Below, piece by piece: positions 56,379 through 64,000 of a stretch of 64,000 nt of DNA (positions within the stretch are counted from its first letter, which is position 1; each line of letters opens with the position of its first letter). Under the pieces are notes generated by a model. That model was not told where the DNA came from, ran no database searches, and saw only the letters and a list, made by a program, of their open reading frames with translations. Made by a program: the position numbers and the translations under genes. The stretch is from Alphaproteobacteria bacterium (GTDB lineage Bacteria > Pseudomonadota > Alphaproteobacteria > Micropepsales > Micropepsaceae): positions 34,390-98,389 of the forward strand of contig JAJPHG010000039.1 of NCBI GenBank assembly GCA_021325375.1. The letters run 5' to 3'.

Positions 56379-56529
56379 TGTCATGGCCCGCGAATGCGGG
56401 CCACCCGGGTGACGTCTTCCCTATCTTCTCAAACAAAATCGTCATCGTCTGGACCCTTTCGGGCCAGCGATGACGGCGCTGAAAGTGTGCAGAACCCACC
56501 TGGGTAGCCCGCATTCGCGGGCCATGACA
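56379..56529. repeat. Nested palindromic element, GTCATGGCC family, copy 3
   Basis: Outer arms 56379-56408 (TGTCATGGCCCGCGAATGCG...) and 56500-56529 pair almost perfectly and match the arms at 24921/25059. The inner hairpin differs from copies 1 and 2: GTCATCGTCTGGACCC-TTTC-GGGCCAGCGATGAC. The right end runs into GGGTTTTTTTT on the plus strand; on the minus strand it lies just downstream of the EF-hand lipoprotein gene. Confidence 0.85.
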
Positions 56530-56557
56530 CGGGTTTTTTTTGATTGGGGGCTGAGCC

Positions 56558-57034
56558 CTAGTTCCCCCCGCCATCCTGCCGATTGCGCGTGTCGTCCTGC
56601 GGGTTCTTCACCTTGGGCTTCTTCCCATGCAGTTCCTCCGGCGTCAGCTTGCCGTCGTTGTTCTTGTCGAACTCGTCGAAGAGCGAGCGCACCGTGTTCG
56701 AGAACTCCTTGAAATCCACGCAGCCGTCATGGTTCCAGTCGACGATGGTGGAGGTCGTCGAAAGCCCCTCGGCCCAGCGCGCCTCGTTCACGGCGTCGGT
56801 CTCGTCCGCGTCCAGACAGCCATTGTGCTTCTTGTCGGCGGCATCGAACTCGGCCTTGAGCCCCGCCTCCATCTCGGCGCGCGTGACCGTGCCGTCGTGA
56901 TCGGCGTCGTAGCGCTCGAGCAACTCGACCACGGGATGGAACGGCTTGGCCGGCTTTTGCGGCTCGGGCGGCGGGCCGTCGTCGGCGCAGGCCGTGAGCA
57001 TCAAGACGGTCGCGAGAATGAGACGGCTCTGCAC
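56558..57034 (-). CDS. EF-hand calcium-binding lipoprotein
   Basis: 158 aa from GTG 57034, chosen because GGGAGG lies 5 bp upstream and a lipoprotein signal follows (VLMLTAC, lipobox cysteine at 16). Four EF-hand-like loops: DADHDGTVTRAE, DAADKKHNGCLDADE, DWNHDGCVDFKE and DKNNDGKLTPEE. Probably periplasmic or outer-membrane anchored; the partner is unknown. Starts 20 bp after the TPR gene stop on the same strand. Confidence 0.8.
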   Translation of the reverse strand: MQSRLILATVLMLTACADDGPPPEPQKPAKPFHPVVELLERYDADHDGTVTRAEMEAGLKAEFDAADKKHNGCLDADETDAVNEARWAEGLSTTSTIVDWNHDGCVDFKEFSNTVRSLFDEFDKNNDGKLTPEELHGKKPKVKNPQDDTRNRQDGGGN

Positions 57035-57054
57035 GCGGTCCTCCCAAAAGGCGT

Positions 57055-58296
57055 TCAACGCTCCGGCGGTGCGCCTTCCGGCGGCAGGAGCGCGCTGCGT
57101 TCGCGCTTGACGCCCTCGCCGCTCCAATAGCCGCCGCAGGCGGCATCCGTCTTGGCATGCGGGTCCTTGAGCGCGCGCAGCCGGGCGAGCACGTCCGCGG
57201 CATGAGCGCGGTTGAACGTCTCGTTCTGCGTCACCGCCGCGCCGCCCTGCTCCAGCAGCTTCACCGCCGTCTCCTGATCGGCGACGGCCTGCGCGACGTC
57301 ACCGGTCTTGCCGTAAGAGCAGGCGCGCTTGACATGGGCCCAGACGTAGTCCGGCTGCGCCTGCAATCCCGTCGTGAATTCCGCGATCGCTTCGCCGTCG
57401 CGGCCCAGCGCGCTCAAGACCCAGCCGCGATGATAGTGGTACGGCATCCCCTGCGGCGCGGCGCCGGCGGCCTTGGCCGCGTCGTCGAGGGCCGCGAGCG
57501 CCTTGTCGTAATTGCCCCGCGTGAGCTCGATCGCCTCGATCTGCATATAGGTCACGGGCCTGGCGCGCGGCCATTTGTCGAGCATCGCCTGGAACTCGGC
57601 GAGCGCGTCGTCATAGGCGCCGAGCGCGGCCTTGGCGTTGGCCACGGCGGCGCGCGCGTTGCCGCTGTCGGGCGCGAGCGCGTGCCATGCCATGTCGTCG
57701 ACGAGGGCCGCGCGCAAAAGCTTGTCGCGATCGCCGCCCGGCGGATGATCGGAGAACCCGTCCAGGCGGTTGAGGTCGGCACGCGTCTTGAGCGCGTTGG
57801 GCCGCAGATCCGCGCCGAGCGCGCTGTTCATCACGGCCGCGTCGAGGGCCGCATGCGCGCCGGCGAAATCCTCGGCCGCGAGCAGTGCTGCGCCTTTGGC
57901 GAGATCGGCGGCCGCCTTGTCGCCGCCCGCCTTCGCGTTCGCCTGCGGCGGCGCCGCCTCGCCCTTGATCGTCTTGCCGCCATATTCGACGTCGCGCACG
58001 GCGAAAGTCGGGACGCCGCCCTCGAACCGCCCGCTGTCGACATAGAGATGGACGGTGACGTTCTTCCCGGTCTTGTCGGAATCGTCGAGCGCTTGGAGCA
58101 GCGCGTCCGTGGACGCAACGTGCTTGGCGTCGAGCACGAAGCGCTCGCCCGTCTCGAACAGCGCGAAGGAGACGCGGCCGTCCCTCATCACGACCTGGCG
58201 CGCGACGCCGCTCGCGCTCAGCACGGGCGCCTCGGCGAGAGCGGGCGCGGCGGCGGCCAATATGGTTAGCGAGAGAAGAGCCGATTTGAGGTGCAT
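57055..58296 (-). CDS. Secreted tetratricopeptide-repeat protein
   Basis: 413 aa from ATG 58296 (MHLKSALLSLTILAAAAPALAEA, signal peptide). An N-terminal domain of unknown type (about 25-140) is followed by degenerate TPR units (about 145-370), clearest at YDKALAALDDAAKAAGAAPQG and GEAIAEFTTGLQAQPDYVWAH. Function unknown. Probably cotranscribed with the EF-hand lipoprotein. Confidence 0.72.
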   Translation of the reverse strand: MHLKSALLSLTILAAAAPALAEAPVLSASGVARQVVMRDGRVSFALFETGERFVLDAKHVASTDALLQALDDSDKTGKNVTVHLYVDSGRFEGGVPTFAVRDVEYGGKTIKGEAAPPQANAKAGGDKAAADLAKGAALLAAEDFAGAHAALDAAVMNSALGADLRPNALKTRADLNRLDGFSDHPPGGDRDKLLRAALVDDMAWHALAPDSGNARAAVANAKAALGAYDDALAEFQAMLDKWPRARPVTYMQIEAIELTRGNYDKALAALDDAAKAAGAAPQGMPYHYHRGWVLSALGRDGEAIAEFTTGLQAQPDYVWAHVKRACSYGKTGDVAQAVADQETAVKLLEQGGAAVTQNETFNRAHAADVLARLRALKDPHAKTDAACGGYWSGEGVKRERSALLPPEGAPPER

Positions 58297-58382
58297 GGCC
58301 GCCACTCTCCAATGGCGCCCGGGGATCGTCAACATGCTGATAGCGGAGCCTAGCGGCACGTCGCTACGCTGTCGCTTGCGAC

Positions 58383-58482
58383 CCCTTCGAGGCTCGCCCT
58401 GCGGGCTCGCACCTCAGGGTGACGTGCCTACTGCTACAGTAGCGTCATCCTGAGGTGCGAGCGCAGCGAGCCTCGAAGGATG
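58383..58482. repeat. Palindromic element, CCTTCGAGGCTCGC family
   Basis: Left arm 58383-58424 (CCCTTCGAGGCTCGCCCTGC...CAGGGTGACG) and right arm 58443-58482 (CGTCATCCTGAGGTGCGAGC...) form a long imperfect hairpin. The sequence type is familiar from intergenic regions of other alphaproteobacteria. It lies just downstream of the amidohydrolase stop (58494). Confidence 0.82.
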
Positions 58483-58493
58483 GCGCTCCGCCC

Positions 58494-59933
58494 CTAATAC
58501 AGCCCAACCTGCCCCTTCAGCGCGTCGAAGATCGCGTCGCTGCGGTAGCCCACGCCTTTCTTGAAGACCAGCGGCATCGCCTCGACGGATGACGGATCTT
58601 TCATCGGGTCGCCCTCGATCACCGCGATGTCCGCGCGCTTGCCCGGGCCAAGCGAGCCCACCTCGCCGTCGCGGCCCAGGAACCGCGCGCCGTTGAGCGT
58701 CGCGATCTTGAGCGCCTGCGGGAAGCTGAACCCCGCCTCGACCAGGAGCTCGACCTCGCGCTTGCCGGAGAAGCCCGGGATCACGCCGCCATAGCCGGTC
58801 GGGTCGGTGCCCGAGATCAGCGTGCCGCCGGCGTCGACGAACATCTTCTCGAGCTTCATCAGCTTGGGGAAGATGACCGTGTAAGGCTTCATCCGGTCGT
58901 TGCCCGCGGTCTTGGACCAGGTGTCCTCGTATTGCTTGCGCAGTTGCGGGATGAGCATGTCGAGCGCGCGCTCGGGCGCCTTAGGACGGCCGGGCGTGAA
59001 GGTCTCGAACACGGTCAGCGTCGAGGTGAGCGCGACGTGCTTTGCGACCAGCAGATCGATCAGCGATTTCATCTCGGGACCGTTCTCGTCCAGGCTCGCA
59101 AGCGATTGCTGCGAGCCGTCGGGGCAGAAATCCGGCTTCTTGTCCTTGATGAAATCCGTCATCACCGCGAAGCCGTGCTCGAGATTGTCGATGCCGAGCT
59201 CGGCCGCCTCGCGATAGGTGACCGAGCACAGATGGCCGGTGATCTTCATGCCGTGCGCGTGCGCGGCCTGGATCGCGGCCGCGAGCTCCGCGCGCGTGAT
59301 GTTGATATAGGCCTTGAACGAGGTCGAGCCCTCGCCCGCCCAGTAGTCGACCGTCTTCGTCGCATCCTCGGGGCCGGTGAGCACATGGACCTTGAGCACG
59401 GGAAAGCCCGCGCCGTTCAGATAGGGACCGGTCGTGTCCAGATCGGGCCCGATGGCGTCGCCCTTCTCGATGGCGAGCCTCAGATTGACGTCGCCATAGG
59501 GCGACATCGAGCCGCCCGTGCGCGCCGTCGTCGTGCCGCCCGCGAGATAGAGCCGCGGGAAGCTGTAGAGCAGCGAGCCGTAGTTGCGCTGCCCCATGGG
59601 ATAGAAGAGATGCTCATGCACCATCACGAAGCCCGGCAGCAGCGTCTTGCCGTGCGCGTCGATCACGATTGCGCCTTTCGGCACGCTCACATGTGCGCCG
59701 ATCGCGGCGATGCGCCCGTCCTTCACGATCAGCGTCTGATCGTAGCGCGGCGCGGCGCCGGTGCCGTCGACGATCTCAGCATGCGTGAAGGCGATCACGG
59801 GCTGGTCGTAGGCCACGAACTTCGCATCCGGATTGGGCTGCGCGGCCGAAGGCGGCGGCGCCAGGTCGTCGTCCTGGGCAAGCGCGGGTGTGGCAAACGC
59901 GGCCAGCGCCGCGAGAAGAAATACAAAACGCAT
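58494..59933 (-). CDS. Secreted amidohydrolase-family metal hydrolase
   Basis: 479 aa from ATG 59933; signal peptide MRFVFLLAALAAFATPALAQ. Amidohydrolase (imidazolonepropionase/prolidase-like) features: the ATG-barrel entry GKTLLPGFVMVHEHLF with the HxH metal pair, STSFKAYINITRAEL (candidate bridging lysine), HAHGMKITGHL and DNLEHGF histidines, and the aspartate in LISGTDPTGYGG. Substrate unknown, secreted dipeptidase- or lactonase-like roles are possible. The 652-aa track ORF adds out-of-frame upstream DNA. Confidence 0.85.
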   Translation of the reverse strand: MRFVFLLAALAAFATPALAQDDDLAPPPSAAQPNPDAKFVAYDQPVIAFTHAEIVDGTGAAPRYDQTLIVKDGRIAAIGAHVSVPKGAIVIDAHGKTLLPGFVMVHEHLFYPMGQRNYGSLLYSFPRLYLAGGTTTARTGGSMSPYGDVNLRLAIEKGDAIGPDLDTTGPYLNGAGFPVLKVHVLTGPEDATKTVDYWAGEGSTSFKAYINITRAELAAAIQAAHAHGMKITGHLCSVTYREAAELGIDNLEHGFAVMTDFIKDKKPDFCPDGSQQSLASLDENGPEMKSLIDLLVAKHVALTSTLTVFETFTPGRPKAPERALDMLIPQLRKQYEDTWSKTAGNDRMKPYTVIFPKLMKLEKMFVDAGGTLISGTDPTGYGGVIPGFSGKREVELLVEAGFSFPQALKIATLNGARFLGRDGEVGSLGPGKRADIAVIEGDPMKDPSSVEAMPLVFKKGVGYRSDAIFDALKGQVGLY

Positions 59934-60004
59934 GAGCCCCTCCGGATCGAGGTGCCAACCCTGCCGTACCGCACGAAGCCGCGCAATGCATAGGCGCGGC
60001 GCGC

Positions 60005-60394
60005 TCAGTCCGCCGTCCCGTGGCGGCCCGCAAGCACGACGGTGTAGCCGTCCGGATCGCGCAGCCAGCATTCGTAATGGGCGTTTTCGCTGCGGTGGCG
60101 CGGCTTGAGGATGTCCGCGCCCATCTCGTCCGCGCGGACGACAGCCTCCTCGAAATCGTCGAGCTCGAACCACAGAAGCACGCCGTTGCCGTGAGGCTGG
60201 CCGGGATCGCCGAGCGGTCCGTGGTGGTGCTCGACGTCCCAGCGGTGAAGCTGGAGGGCGAGAGCGCCGTCGAGCGTGAGCCGCTCGTAATTCGGTCCGC
60301 CATGATCGCTCTCGTATCCCAACAGGCGCCGGTACCAGCGGCTGGAGTGCTCGACATCGCGCACGCAGATGAGCGGTTGAAGGTCGATGCGCAT
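60005..60394 (-). CDS. VOC-family protein (glyoxalase/bleomycin resistance fold)
   Basis: 129 aa. DLQPLICVRDVEHSSRWYRRLLG opens the fold. VLLWFELDDFEEAVVRADEMGA and HYECWLRDPDGYTVVLAG give the second beta-alpha-beta unit with a metal-ligand-like pattern. Specific function unknown. Transcribed away from tRNA-Val's trailing repeat, which ends just before its start codon. Confidence 0.8.
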   Translation of the reverse strand: MRIDLQPLICVRDVEHSSRWYRRLLGYESDHGGPNYERLTLDGALALQLHRWDVEHHHGPLGDPGQPHGNGVLLWFELDDFEEAVVRADEMGADILKPRHRSENAHYECWLRDPDGYTVVLAGRHGTAD

Positions 60395-60410
60395 GTGGAT
60401 CTCCTAAATC

Positions 60411-60512
60411 AAAGCCTGGCTTGCCAAGGCGAAGCCGCGCTAACCGATTCACAGCCCGGCTTCGCGCTGACGCGCTACGCCGTGGCGGTCTCCACCGCTG
60501 CGCGGCGGAGAC
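60411..60512 (-). repeat. tRNA-trailing repeat, copy behind tRNA-Val
   Basis: Follows the CCA of tRNA-Val with no gap. Begins (minus strand) with hairpin GTCTCCGCCGC-GCA-GCGGTGGAGAC, then GCGAAGCCGGGCTGTGAATC and GGCTTCGCCTTGGCAAGCC. Ungapped alignment to 56101-56202. Confidence 0.8.
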
Positions 60513-60588
60513 TGGTGGGCGGTGACGGGCTCGAACCGCCGACCCTATCGGTGTAAACGATATGCTCTGCCAGCTGAGCTAACCGCCC
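60513..60588 (-). tRNA. tRNA-Val (anticodon TAC)
   Basis: 76 nt including CCA. Acceptor GGGCGGT/ACCGCCC fully paired, D-arm GCTCAGCTGGCAGAGC, anticodon arm TATCG-TTTACAC-CGATA with TAC at 34-36, T-arm GGCGGTTCGAGCCCGTC. Confidence 0.95.
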
Positions 60589-60625
60589 TGGTCAGGGCGG
60601 CTTATAGAGCCGCGCGGCCCGGCGC

Positions 60626-60991
60626 TCAATCGGAGCTGAGGACGAAAGCGTTGCCTTCGGAATCCTTCATGATCGCGAAGGTGCCCCAGGGCTGCTTCTG
60701 GGGGGCGGTCTCGAATTCGACGCCGCGCTCGGAAAGCTGGCGATAGGTGGCCTCGACGTCGTCGCAGCCGATCGAGCAGTTCATCCGCGTGCCGACGCGG
60801 CCCTCCTCGCCGTCCATGGTGAAGAGCACCACGCGGGTCTCGGCCTTGCCGATGCGCAGCTCGATCCAGCGCTTGCCGGGGCCCATCTCCTGGTCGGTCG
60901 CGACCTTGAAGCCGAGCTTCTCGGTGTAGAATTTCAGCGCGCGCTCCTGGTCGGCGACCGGGATGCTCATGAATTTGAGATGGGTGATCAT
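60626..60991 (-). CDS. VOC-family protein
   Basis: 121 aa from ATG 60991 (MITHLKFMSIPVADQERALKF). The track's earlier start lacks family similarity. FYTEKLGFKVATDQEMGPG and WGTFAIMKDSEGNAFVLSS complete a single VOC domain of the PhnB/glyoxalase-like type. 37 bp upstream of tRNA-Val on the same strand. Substrate unknown. Confidence 0.8.
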   Translation of the reverse strand: MITHLKFMSIPVADQERALKFYTEKLGFKVATDQEMGPGKRWIELRIGKAETRVVLFTMDGEEGRVGTRMNCSIGCDDVEATYRQLSERGVEFETAPQKQPWGTFAIMKDSEGNAFVLSSD

Positions 60992-61071
60992 GGCGGCCTC
61001 TCTCTTTCGGACCGCCATTTGCTAGGCGAGCGAGGGTTGCGCGCTCAAGCCTCACAATGCTTACTATAGCA

Positions 61072-61368
61072 ATGGTTCGCAGAGCAGCCCTGGACGACTA
61101 CGTCGTCGAGACCCTGATGCCCGACCTGATCGGCCACGACCGCGCGCCATCGGCCTTCATCGTCTATGTGAAGCTGTGGCACGACGCAGGCGGCGCGGAA
61201 GGCCGCATCCAGGCGAGCCTTTCGACGCTCGCGGTCGAGACCGGTCTGTCGAAATCCTCCGTGCAGGCCGCGCTCAGGCGGCTGCGCAAGCGCGGCTATA
61301 TCGCGACCAAGCGCAGCGCGCCGACGGCTGTGCCGGTGCATACGGTCGTCGCGCCGTGGCGGCGCTAA
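61072..61368 (+). CDS. Small winged-helix DNA-binding protein
   Basis: 98 aa from ATG 61072 (MVRRAALDDYVVETLMPDLIG). GRIQASLSTLAVETGLSKSSVQAALRRLRKRGYI is a helix-turn-helix with wing, like GntR/MarR or replication-initiator-type HTH domains used for single-domain regulators. No effector domain. Target unknown. Divergent from the VOC gene at 60626. Confidence 0.75.
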   Translation: MVRRAALDDYVVETLMPDLIGHDRAPSAFIVYVKLWHDAGGAEGRIQASLSTLAVETGLSKSSVQAALRRLRKRGYIATKRSAPTAVPVHTVVAPWRR

Positions 61369-61377
61369 AACCTACCC

Positions 61378-61492
61378 GTCATGGCCGGGCTTGACCCGGC
61401 CACCCAGCTAGCGAGCGTCAGCGAGCGAGACGGCTCCTTTGCGCCCACCGATGCGGGCGCACTGGGTGGCCGCCTCAAGGGCGGCCATGACG
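61378..61492. repeat. Palindromic element, GTCATGGCC family, variant copy
   Basis: Outer arms CGTCATGGCCGGGCTTGACC (61378 onward) and ...GGGCGGCCATGACG (to 61492) share the ends CGTCATGGCC and the CCACCCAG/CTGGGTGG boundary with the other copies. Each arm forms its own hairpin (GGCCGGGCTTGACCCGGCC; GGCCGCCTCAAGGGCGGCC). Between the convergent HTH gene and HU gene, 7 bp from the HU stop. Confidence 0.82.
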
Positions 61493-61499
61493 ACTGAGC

Positions 61500-61772
61500 T
61501 TAGTTCAACGCGTCCTTCAGCTGCTTGCCGGGGCGGAAGCGGGGCTGCTTGGACGGCTTGATGGTGATCTCTTCGCCGGTCTGCGGGTTGCGGCCCTTGC
61601 CGCCGGCGCGCTGGGCGACGACGAACACGCCGAAGCCGGTGAGGCGGACCTCTTCGCCGGCCTTCAGCGAAGCCTCGATCAAATTGAAAACGCCCTCGAC
61701 CGCCTTGGCCGCGTCGTTCTTCGCCAGACCCGTGGTGTCGGCCAGTTTCTGGATCAAATCGTTTTTGTTCAT
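61500..61772 (-). CDS. hup: DNA-binding protein HU
   Basis: 90-aa nucleoid protein. MNKNDLIQKLADTTGLAKNDA, LTGFGVFVVAQRAGGKGRNPQTGEEI (the DNA-binding arm) and KPSKQPRFRPGKQLKDALN are fully conserved. It follows lon by 192 bp in the same direction, the usual alphaproteobacterial pairing. The spacer holds a lon terminator candidate and must hold the HU promoter. Confidence 0.96.
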   Translation of the reverse strand: MNKNDLIQKLADTTGLAKNDAAKAVEGVFNLIEASLKAGEEVRLTGFGVFVVAQRAGGKGRNPQTGEEITIKPSKQPRFRPGKQLKDALN

Positions 61773-61907
61773 CTCGAGCTCTCCTGTTGTGCCGGACGCC
61801 AGCCAAAATTCGCCGGGGGACGATTCGCCCCCTACTCAACGAACATTAGGGCCTGAAGGAACCGCGCCCAAGCGAAAAAACCAAGGGAATCGCCGGTTTT
61901 TGTGGTG

Positions 61908-61941
61908 AAAACGGGCCCGAATCGGAAACGACCCGGGCCCG
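61908..61941 (-). terminator. Rho-independent terminator candidate behind lon
   Basis: Minus strand: CGGGCCC (61934-61940), a 15-nt loop, GGGCCCG (61912-61918) and then TTTT. Lies 23 bp after the lon stop and before the HU gene. Confidence 0.5.
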
Positions 61942-61964
61942 GATTCAACTCCGCAGTGCAGCAA

Positions 61965-64000
61965 TCAGTGCGTCATGACCGCGTCGGCGTCGCCGTCCGC
62001 AAGGACCGGAGCCACGACTTCGGGCGGCTCGACCCAGTCGATGGCCACGGGCTGGCGCACCAGCGCCACCTTCAGCACCTCGCCCATGGTCTTGACGGGG
62101 ACGATGGTCATGCCGGACTTCACGTTGTCCGGGATCTCGGCCAGGTCCTTCTCGTTCTCCTCGGGGATCAGCACCGTCTTGATGCCGGCCCGAAGGGCTG
62201 CGAGCAGCTTCTCCTTGAGGCCGCCGATCGGCAGCACGCGGCCGCGAAGCGTGACCTCCCCGGTCATCGCCACGTCGCGGCGCACCGGGATCTGGGTCAG
62301 GACCGAGATGATCGACGTCGCCATGCCCACGCCGGCCGAGGGGCCGTCCTTGGGTGTCGCGCCCTCCGGCACGTGGACGTGGATGTCCACCTTGTCGAAG
62401 GTGGGAGGCTTGATGCCGAAGCTCGTCGCCTTGGAGCGCACATAGGAGCGCGCCGCGTCGATCGATTCCTTCATCACCTCGCCGAGCTTGCCGGTGGTCT
62501 GCATGCGGCCCTTGCCGGGCAGCATCACGGACTCGATCTGCAGCGTCTCGCCGCCGACCTCGGTCCAGGCGAGCCCCGTCACGACGCCTACCTGGTCCTC
62601 GCCCTCGATCTCGCCGAAGCGGAACTTGCGCACGCCGGCGAAGGTGCCGAGGTTCTCGGGCGTGACCTCGATCTTCGTGGCCTTGCCCGAGACGATCTCC
62701 TTCACCGCCTTGCGGGTGAGGTTGGCGATCTCGCGCTCGAGGTTGCGCACGCCCGCTTCGCGCGAATAGTAGCGGATCAGGTCGCGCAGTCCGTCATCGG
62801 TGATGGACCACTCTTCGTCCTTCAGGCCGTGCGCCTTCTTCTCCTTGTCGATGAGATGGCGCTTGGCGATCTCGACCTTCTCGTCCTCGGTGTAGCCGGG
62901 GATGCGGATGATCTCCATGCGATCCATCAAGGGCTGCGGCATGCGCAGCGTGTTGGCCGTGGTGATGAACATCACGTCCGACAGGTCGAAATCGACCTCG
63001 AGATAGTGGTCGTTGAAGGTCGAGTTCTGCTCCGGGTCCAGCACCTCGAGCAGCGCGGACGACGGGTCGCCGCGCCAATCGGCGCCGAGCTTGTCGATCT
63101 CGTCCAAGAGGAAGAGCGGGTTGGCCGTCTTCGCCTTCTTCATCGACTGGATGATCTTGCCGGGCATCGAGCCGATGTAAGTGCGGCGATGGCCGCGGAT
63201 CTCCGCCTCGTCGCGCACGCCGCCAAGCGACATGCGCACGAACTCGCGGCCCGTGGCCTTGGCGATCGACTTGCCGAGCGAGGTCTTGCCGACGCCCGGA
63301 GGCCCGACGAGACACAGGATCGGCCCCTTCATCTTGCCCGCACGCTGCTGCACCGCGAGGTACTCAAGGATACGCTCCTTGACCTTCTCGAGGCCGTAAT
63401 GGTCGTCATGCAGCACCGCTTCGGCAGCGGCGATGTCCTTCTTGACCTTGGACTTCTTGCCCCAGGGGAGCGAGAGCATCCAGTCGAGATAGTTGCGCAC
63501 GACGGTGGCCTCGGCCGACATCGGCGACATGGAGCGAAGCTTCTTCACCTCCTGCATGGCCTTCTCGCGCGCTTCCTTCGACAGCTTGGTCTTGCGGATG
63601 CGCACTTCCAGCTCGTTCATCTCGTCGCGGCCTTCCTCGCCTTCGCCGAGCTCCTTCTGGATCGCCTTGAGCTGTTCGTTGAGATAGTACTCGCGCTGCG
63701 TCTTCTCCATCTGGCGCTTCACGCGCGAGCGGATTTTCCGCTCCACTTGCAACACGCCGATCTCGGCCTCGATGAGCGAGAGCACCTTCTCCAGCCGCTC
63801 GGCCGTGTTCAGCGTCTCGAGCAGCGCCTGGCGGTCGGAGATCTTGACCGACAGATGCGAGGAGACGATGTCGGCGAGCTTCGCGGGCTCGTCGATCTGC
63901 GCGACCGAGGCCAGCGTCTCGGCCGGGATCTTCTTGTTGAGCTTGATGTACTGCTCGAAGTTCGTCTTGACCGTGCGGATCAGCGCCTCGGTCTCGCGCG
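61965..64000 (-). CDS. lon: ATP-dependent protease Lon, C-terminal two-thirds (runs off the right edge)
   Basis: The frame is open from base 64000 to the stop at 61965 (about 678 residues), so the track's ATG at 63785 is not a real start. The helical part of the N-domain ([21 protein letters not shown]) is followed by the AAA+ module with Walker [23 protein letters not shown] (Walker B), then the protease domain with catalytic Ser in [13 protein letters not shown] and Lys in [14 protein letters not shown]. Degrades damaged and regulatory proteins. The N-terminal substrate-binding domain lies outside the window. Confidence 0.97.
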   Translation of the reverse strand, partial: RETEALIRTVKTNFEQYIKLNKKIPAETLASVAQIDEPAKLADIVSSHLSVKISDRQALLETLNTAERLEKVLSLIEAEIGVLQVERKIRSRVKRQMEKTQREYYLNEQLKAIQKELGEGEEGRDEMNELEVRIRKTKLSKEAREKAMQEVKKLRSMSPMSAEATVVRNYLDWMLSLPWGKKSKVKKDIAAAEAVLHDDHYGLEKVKERILEYLAVQQRAGKMKGPILCLVGPPGVGKTSLGKSIAKATGREFVRMSLGGVRDEAEIRGHRRTYIGSMPGKIIQSMKKAKTANPLFLLDEIDKLGADWRGDPSSALLEVLDPEQNSTFNDHYLEVDFDLSDVMFITTANTLRMPQPLMDRMEIIRIPGYTEDEKVEIAKRHLIDKEKKAHGLKDEEWSITDDGLRDLIRYYSREAGVRNLEREIANLTRKAVKEIVSGKATKIEVTPENLGTFAGVRKFRFGEIEGEDQVGVVTGLAWTEVGGETLQIESVMLPGKGRMQTTGKLGEVMKESIDAARSYVRSKATSFGIKPPTFDKVDIHVHVPEGATPKDGPSAGVGMATSIISVLTQIPVRRDVAMTGEVTLRGRVLPIGGLKEKLLAALRAGIKTVLIPEENEKDLAEIPDNVKSGMTIVPVKTMGEVLKVALVRQPVAIDWVEPPEVVAPVLADGDADAVMTH

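Overview
The window is a GC-rich chromosomal segment of an alphaproteobacterium. The evidence is the gene order comEC/gltX/gltA, the LPS, BAM and isoprenoid block running to rpsB, a short proline-tRNA ligase without the insertion domain, a 14-gene nuo operon followed by birA-coaX-rnj, and a GTTC-N7-GTTC LexA-type box. A Caulobacterales/Micropepsales-like lineage is plausible, but genus cannot be fixed by reading alone. There is no prophage, CRISPR array or classical IS element. The window is a conserved housekeeping backbone into which small accessory modules have been inserted.

Layout. 1-3.57 kb: 5' part of comEC (minus), then gltX and gltA (plus). 3.7-18.3 kb: one minus-strand block transcribed from rpsB: rpsB, tsf, pyrH, frr, uppS, cdsA, dxr, rseP, bamA, skp, lpxD, fabZ, lpxA, lpxI, lpxB. 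Many of these genes overlap by 4 bp. The block joins translation, nucleotide supply, undecaprenyl and phospholipid precursors, outer-membrane assembly and lipid A synthesis. rpsB has a structured leader. 18.4-28.3 kb: an aminotransferase, dnaE, a 33-aa membrane peptide with a LexA-type box in its promoter, a TPR protein, an O-methyltransferase, lolD, lolC/E and a RelE/HTH toxin-antitoxin pair coupled to the lol genes. 28.35-37.8 kb: proS, then an accessory stretch (membrane protein, small secreted protein, orphan VapB-like antitoxin, NlpC/P60-like secreted protein with a duplicated 3' end, purine permease), then DUF1467, methylmalonyl-CoA epimerase, a DUF3298-like protein and a GloVer-repeat protein. 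37.8-55.9 kb: rnj, coaX, birA and the complete nuoN-to-nuoA cluster. This cluster carries two foreign-looking insertions: a four-helix-bundle (S23/IVP family) cassette with inverted heptamer arrays between nuoC and nuoD, and a small cysteine-rich, probably zinc-binding protein between nuoD and nuoE. 56-64 kb: tRNA-Asp and tRNA-Val, each trailed by the same ~105-bp repeat, an EF-hand lipoprotein, a TPR protein, an amidohydrolase, two VOC proteins, a small HTH protein, HU and the 3' two-thirds of lon.

Intergenic regions carry several families of long palindromic repeats (nested GTCATGGCC elements, CCCTCCCC/GGGGAGGG elements, a CCTTCGAGGCTCGC element and a TTGTCATCCCC hairpin). Most sit between convergent genes or at operon ends.

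Strongest candidates for something undescribed: (1) the predicted SOS-controlled 33-aa membrane peptide upstream of dnaE and its convergent relative; (2) the nuoC-nuoD four-helix-bundle cassette with matched heptamer arrays, which looks like a small mobile unit; (3) the coupled zinc-binding protein inside the nuo operon; (4) the conserved tRNA-trailing repeat. All coordinates and motifs were read by eye. Family names rest on recognised motifs, not on database searches.
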